Shown here piece by piece: positions 25,396 through 26,354 of a stretch of DNA of 26,354 nt; position 1 is the first letter of the stretch, and each line of letters opens with the position of its first letter. The notes beneath the pieces are model-generated. The model saw only the letters and a program-made list of their open reading frames with translations, was not told the origin of the DNA and ran no database searches. The position numbers and the translations under genes were made by a program. Origin of the DNA: JAGTVG01 sp964389805 (GTDB taxonomy: Bacteria > Bacteroidota > Bacteroidia > Cytophagales > Cyclobacteriaceae); NCBI GenBank assembly GCA_964389805.1, contig CAYMFU010000209.1, positions 1-26,354 on the forward strand, in the 5' to 3' direction.

Positions 25396-25437
25396 AAAAA
25401 AAAGCGAACGATTTATACACACTCATAACCCGTCCGC
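25396..25437 (-). terminator. Intrinsic terminator of the ABM-like gene
   Basis: On the minus strand, GCGGACG (complement of 25431-25437) pairs with CGTTCGC (complement of 25404-25410) through seven pairs including one G-T wobble. A run of eight T residues follows at once. It begins about 20 bp after the stop of the minus-strand gene 25457-25738. An adjoining A/T-only hairpin (25375-25399) may serve the convergent lamin-tail gene. Confidence 0.6.
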
Positions 25438-25456
25438 TTGAAGATTTGCCGATCGA

Positions 25457-25738
25457 TTATTCAGGAATAATAATATTATGTATGGGGAGAATACTTGGTT
25501 CAGTTGGAGTACCCCCATTCTTGATATGAAGAGGTATCAATGTTTCCCCAAACTTGTTAAAGGCTTCTTCTGATTCCCAAACATCAGTAACATGCCATCC
25601 ATCTCCATGCTTGGCTGCGACATGATAAAGTCGTTCCGGAATGTTCCCTAACCCGGCAGCTTCAAGGTCTTTGACAATTCCTTCATACACCTTAACATCC
25701 GTATCCGGAAAGGTAAATTGAACAAGAATATTTTTCAT
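25457..25738 (-). CDS. Small dimeric alpha/beta-barrel protein (ABM-like)
   Basis: 93 residues, no signal peptide. The pattern ILVQFTFPDTDVKVYEGIVKDLEA (strand and helix), ERLYHVAAKHGDGWHVTDVWES (two strands), then EEAFNKFGETLIPL (helix) and a final strand fits the ferredoxin-like fold of antibiotic-biosynthesis-monooxygenase-like and related dimeric alpha-beta-barrel proteins. The phrase HVTDVWESEEAFNKF is a typical pattern for these stress- or substrate-binding proteins. No specific enzyme activity can be inferred. It is transcribed alone, convergent with the lamin-tail gene, with a terminator just downstream. Confidence 0.75.
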   Translation of the reverse strand: MKNILVQFTFPDTDVKVYEGIVKDLEAAGLGNIPERLYHVAAKHGDGWHVTDVWESEEAFNKFGETLIPLHIKNGGTPTEPSILPIHNIIIPE

Positions 25739-26256
25739 TTTATTGAGTGTTTAGTTTTCCTACTCATATGGCTTTTCAGAGTACGCCCCGTTTTTTTTAG
25801 TGGGCTCTAGTCTCCACTTTTAACTTTCGAGCTTATAAAATATTTTTGATAGGTACTTCCGAGAAAGGTCATGGTTTAGATATTTCATGTACAAACCAAC
25901 TTGTAATATACAAAGATTTCACTGAATACCAATTGTTGAAAATATTGTTTCCCAGAAATAAAATATTCCCCAAAATGAAAAGGCATGGATTTGTTTGATA
26001 AGCCTAAGTTTATATTAATTATATAAAAGAAATATCCTTTCCTACCAAATGAGAATTAATCAGACATTTCCCATTGCTGCTTATCTTCATCAACAATATG
26101 GATATATGAAATTTAAACCTGAAATTGCTGCCCTTATTTGACTTTCCCCAATTTTTCGTAAATTGTATCTGCCTCCATCGTTTATAACTATGGAGGATTT
26201 TTAGACAGGTTATCGTGTGGTCGATTTTTTAATTTAAATTCTTTAAAACTAATATT
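25739..26256. other. Intergenic gap of about 520 bp
   Basis: A divergent region between the ABM-like gene and the plus-strand gene at 26257. A 30-codon plus-strand ORF (26049-26141, MRINQTFPIAAYLHQQYGYM and so on) is too short to call. No repeats, tRNA or clear operator were recognised; a candidate promoter near the right end is listed separately. Confidence 0.45.
26137..26166 (+). promoter_or_regulatory. Possible promoter of the partial gene at the right edge
   Basis: TTTG (26137-26140) is followed after 18 nt by TAAATTGT (26159-26166), a partial match to TAnnTTTG with correct spacing. The leader to the ATG at 26257 would be about 85 nt. The -7 element has two mismatches. Confidence 0.25.
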
Positions 26257-26354
26257 ATGAATAAAAAAATTATATTACTGATTGCGTTTGTTATCTGCAG
26301 CTTTAATTTAAAAGCCCAGAGAGTAGGCTCCTCTCCTGAATACATAAAAGCCCT
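26257..26354 (+). CDS. Exported protein, N-terminal part only (runs off right edge)
   Basis: 32 codons are visible. MNKKIILLIAFVICSFNLKAQ is a clear Sec signal peptide with cleavage probably after KAQ; the mature part begins RVGSSPEYIKA. From memory, SSPEYIKAL followed by a TxxWxGERFPDGRPKV-like segment is the opening of exported RraA-like (dimethylmenaquinone methyltransferase family) proteins of Bacteroidota. Only the first few residues can be compared here, so the family is a guess. The start is the first ATG after an A/T-rich leader. Confidence 0.6.
   Translation, partial: MNKKIILLIAFVICSFNLKAQRVGSSPEYIKA

Noticed and set aside
25375..25399. 9-bp hairpin TTTTATTTC/GAAATAAAA after the lamin-tail gene
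   Set aside because: The stem is almost only A:T pairs and therefore weak; it may help termination but is not called separately.
25786..25815. GCCC...GGGC pair around a T run, terminator-like
   Set aside because: The T run lies in the loop rather than after the stem, so it does not have the form of an intrinsic terminator.
26049..26141. 30-codon plus-strand ORF in the gap before the last gene
   Set aside because: Too short, no family resemblance, and a candidate promoter overlaps its end.

Overview
The window (about 26 kb, roughly 40% G+C by eye) looks like a chromosomal segment of a free-living member of the Bacteroidota. The grounds are: Sec-type signal peptides and lipoproteins on many genes; A/T-rich leaders without Shine-Dalgarno sites; a few TAnnTTTG-type -7 elements; and characteristic families, namely a Reg_prop/Y_Y_Y hybrid histidine kinase, exported GH2 and GH26-like enzymes, a DUF5107-TPR protein, lamin-tail-domain lipoproteins and a single-domain PPK2. 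I cannot name the genus. No rRNA, tRNA, CRISPR array, insertion sequence or prophage was recognised.

Layout. 1-3045: minus-strand genes for small exported proteins and lipoproteins, including the N-terminus of a TPR protein that runs off the left edge, with an orphan fragment of arginyl-tRNA synthetase between them. 3111-7511: the most striking gene, a 1466-residue receptor that joins a periplasmic propeller and Y_Y_Y sensor to a histidine kinase, a receiver and a class III nucleotidyl cyclase. 7618-13203: a carbohydrate-related block made of a truncated GH26-like gene, a small membrane protein, an exported GH2 glycosidase, a truncated cyclase start and an unclassified 613-residue exported TIM-barrel-like protein. 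No SusC/SusD pair is present, so it is not a standard polysaccharide utilisation locus. 13302-17276: mostly minus-strand genes for an exported nitrilase-family protein, an unknown protein, an SDR and a PPK2 polyphosphate kinase, plus a tiny HTH reading frame and a frame-broken small gene. 17572-26354: typA, an SRPBCC-fold protein, a large DUF5107-TPR protein, a lamin-tail lipoprotein, an ABM-like small protein, and the start of another exported protein cut by the right edge.

Two themes recur. First, cyclic-nucleotide signalling: a full sensor-kinase-cyclase, the first 37 codons of a second cyclase, and a TPR protein of a kind often found in sensor or cyclase proteins. The full cyclase has non-canonical residues at both base-selecting positions. 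Second, gene erosion: argS, GH26, cyclase, HTH and small-gene fragments lie in the gaps between intact genes, so this is a region of repeated insertion and deletion. Most intact genes look like independent units or pairs rather than one large operon.
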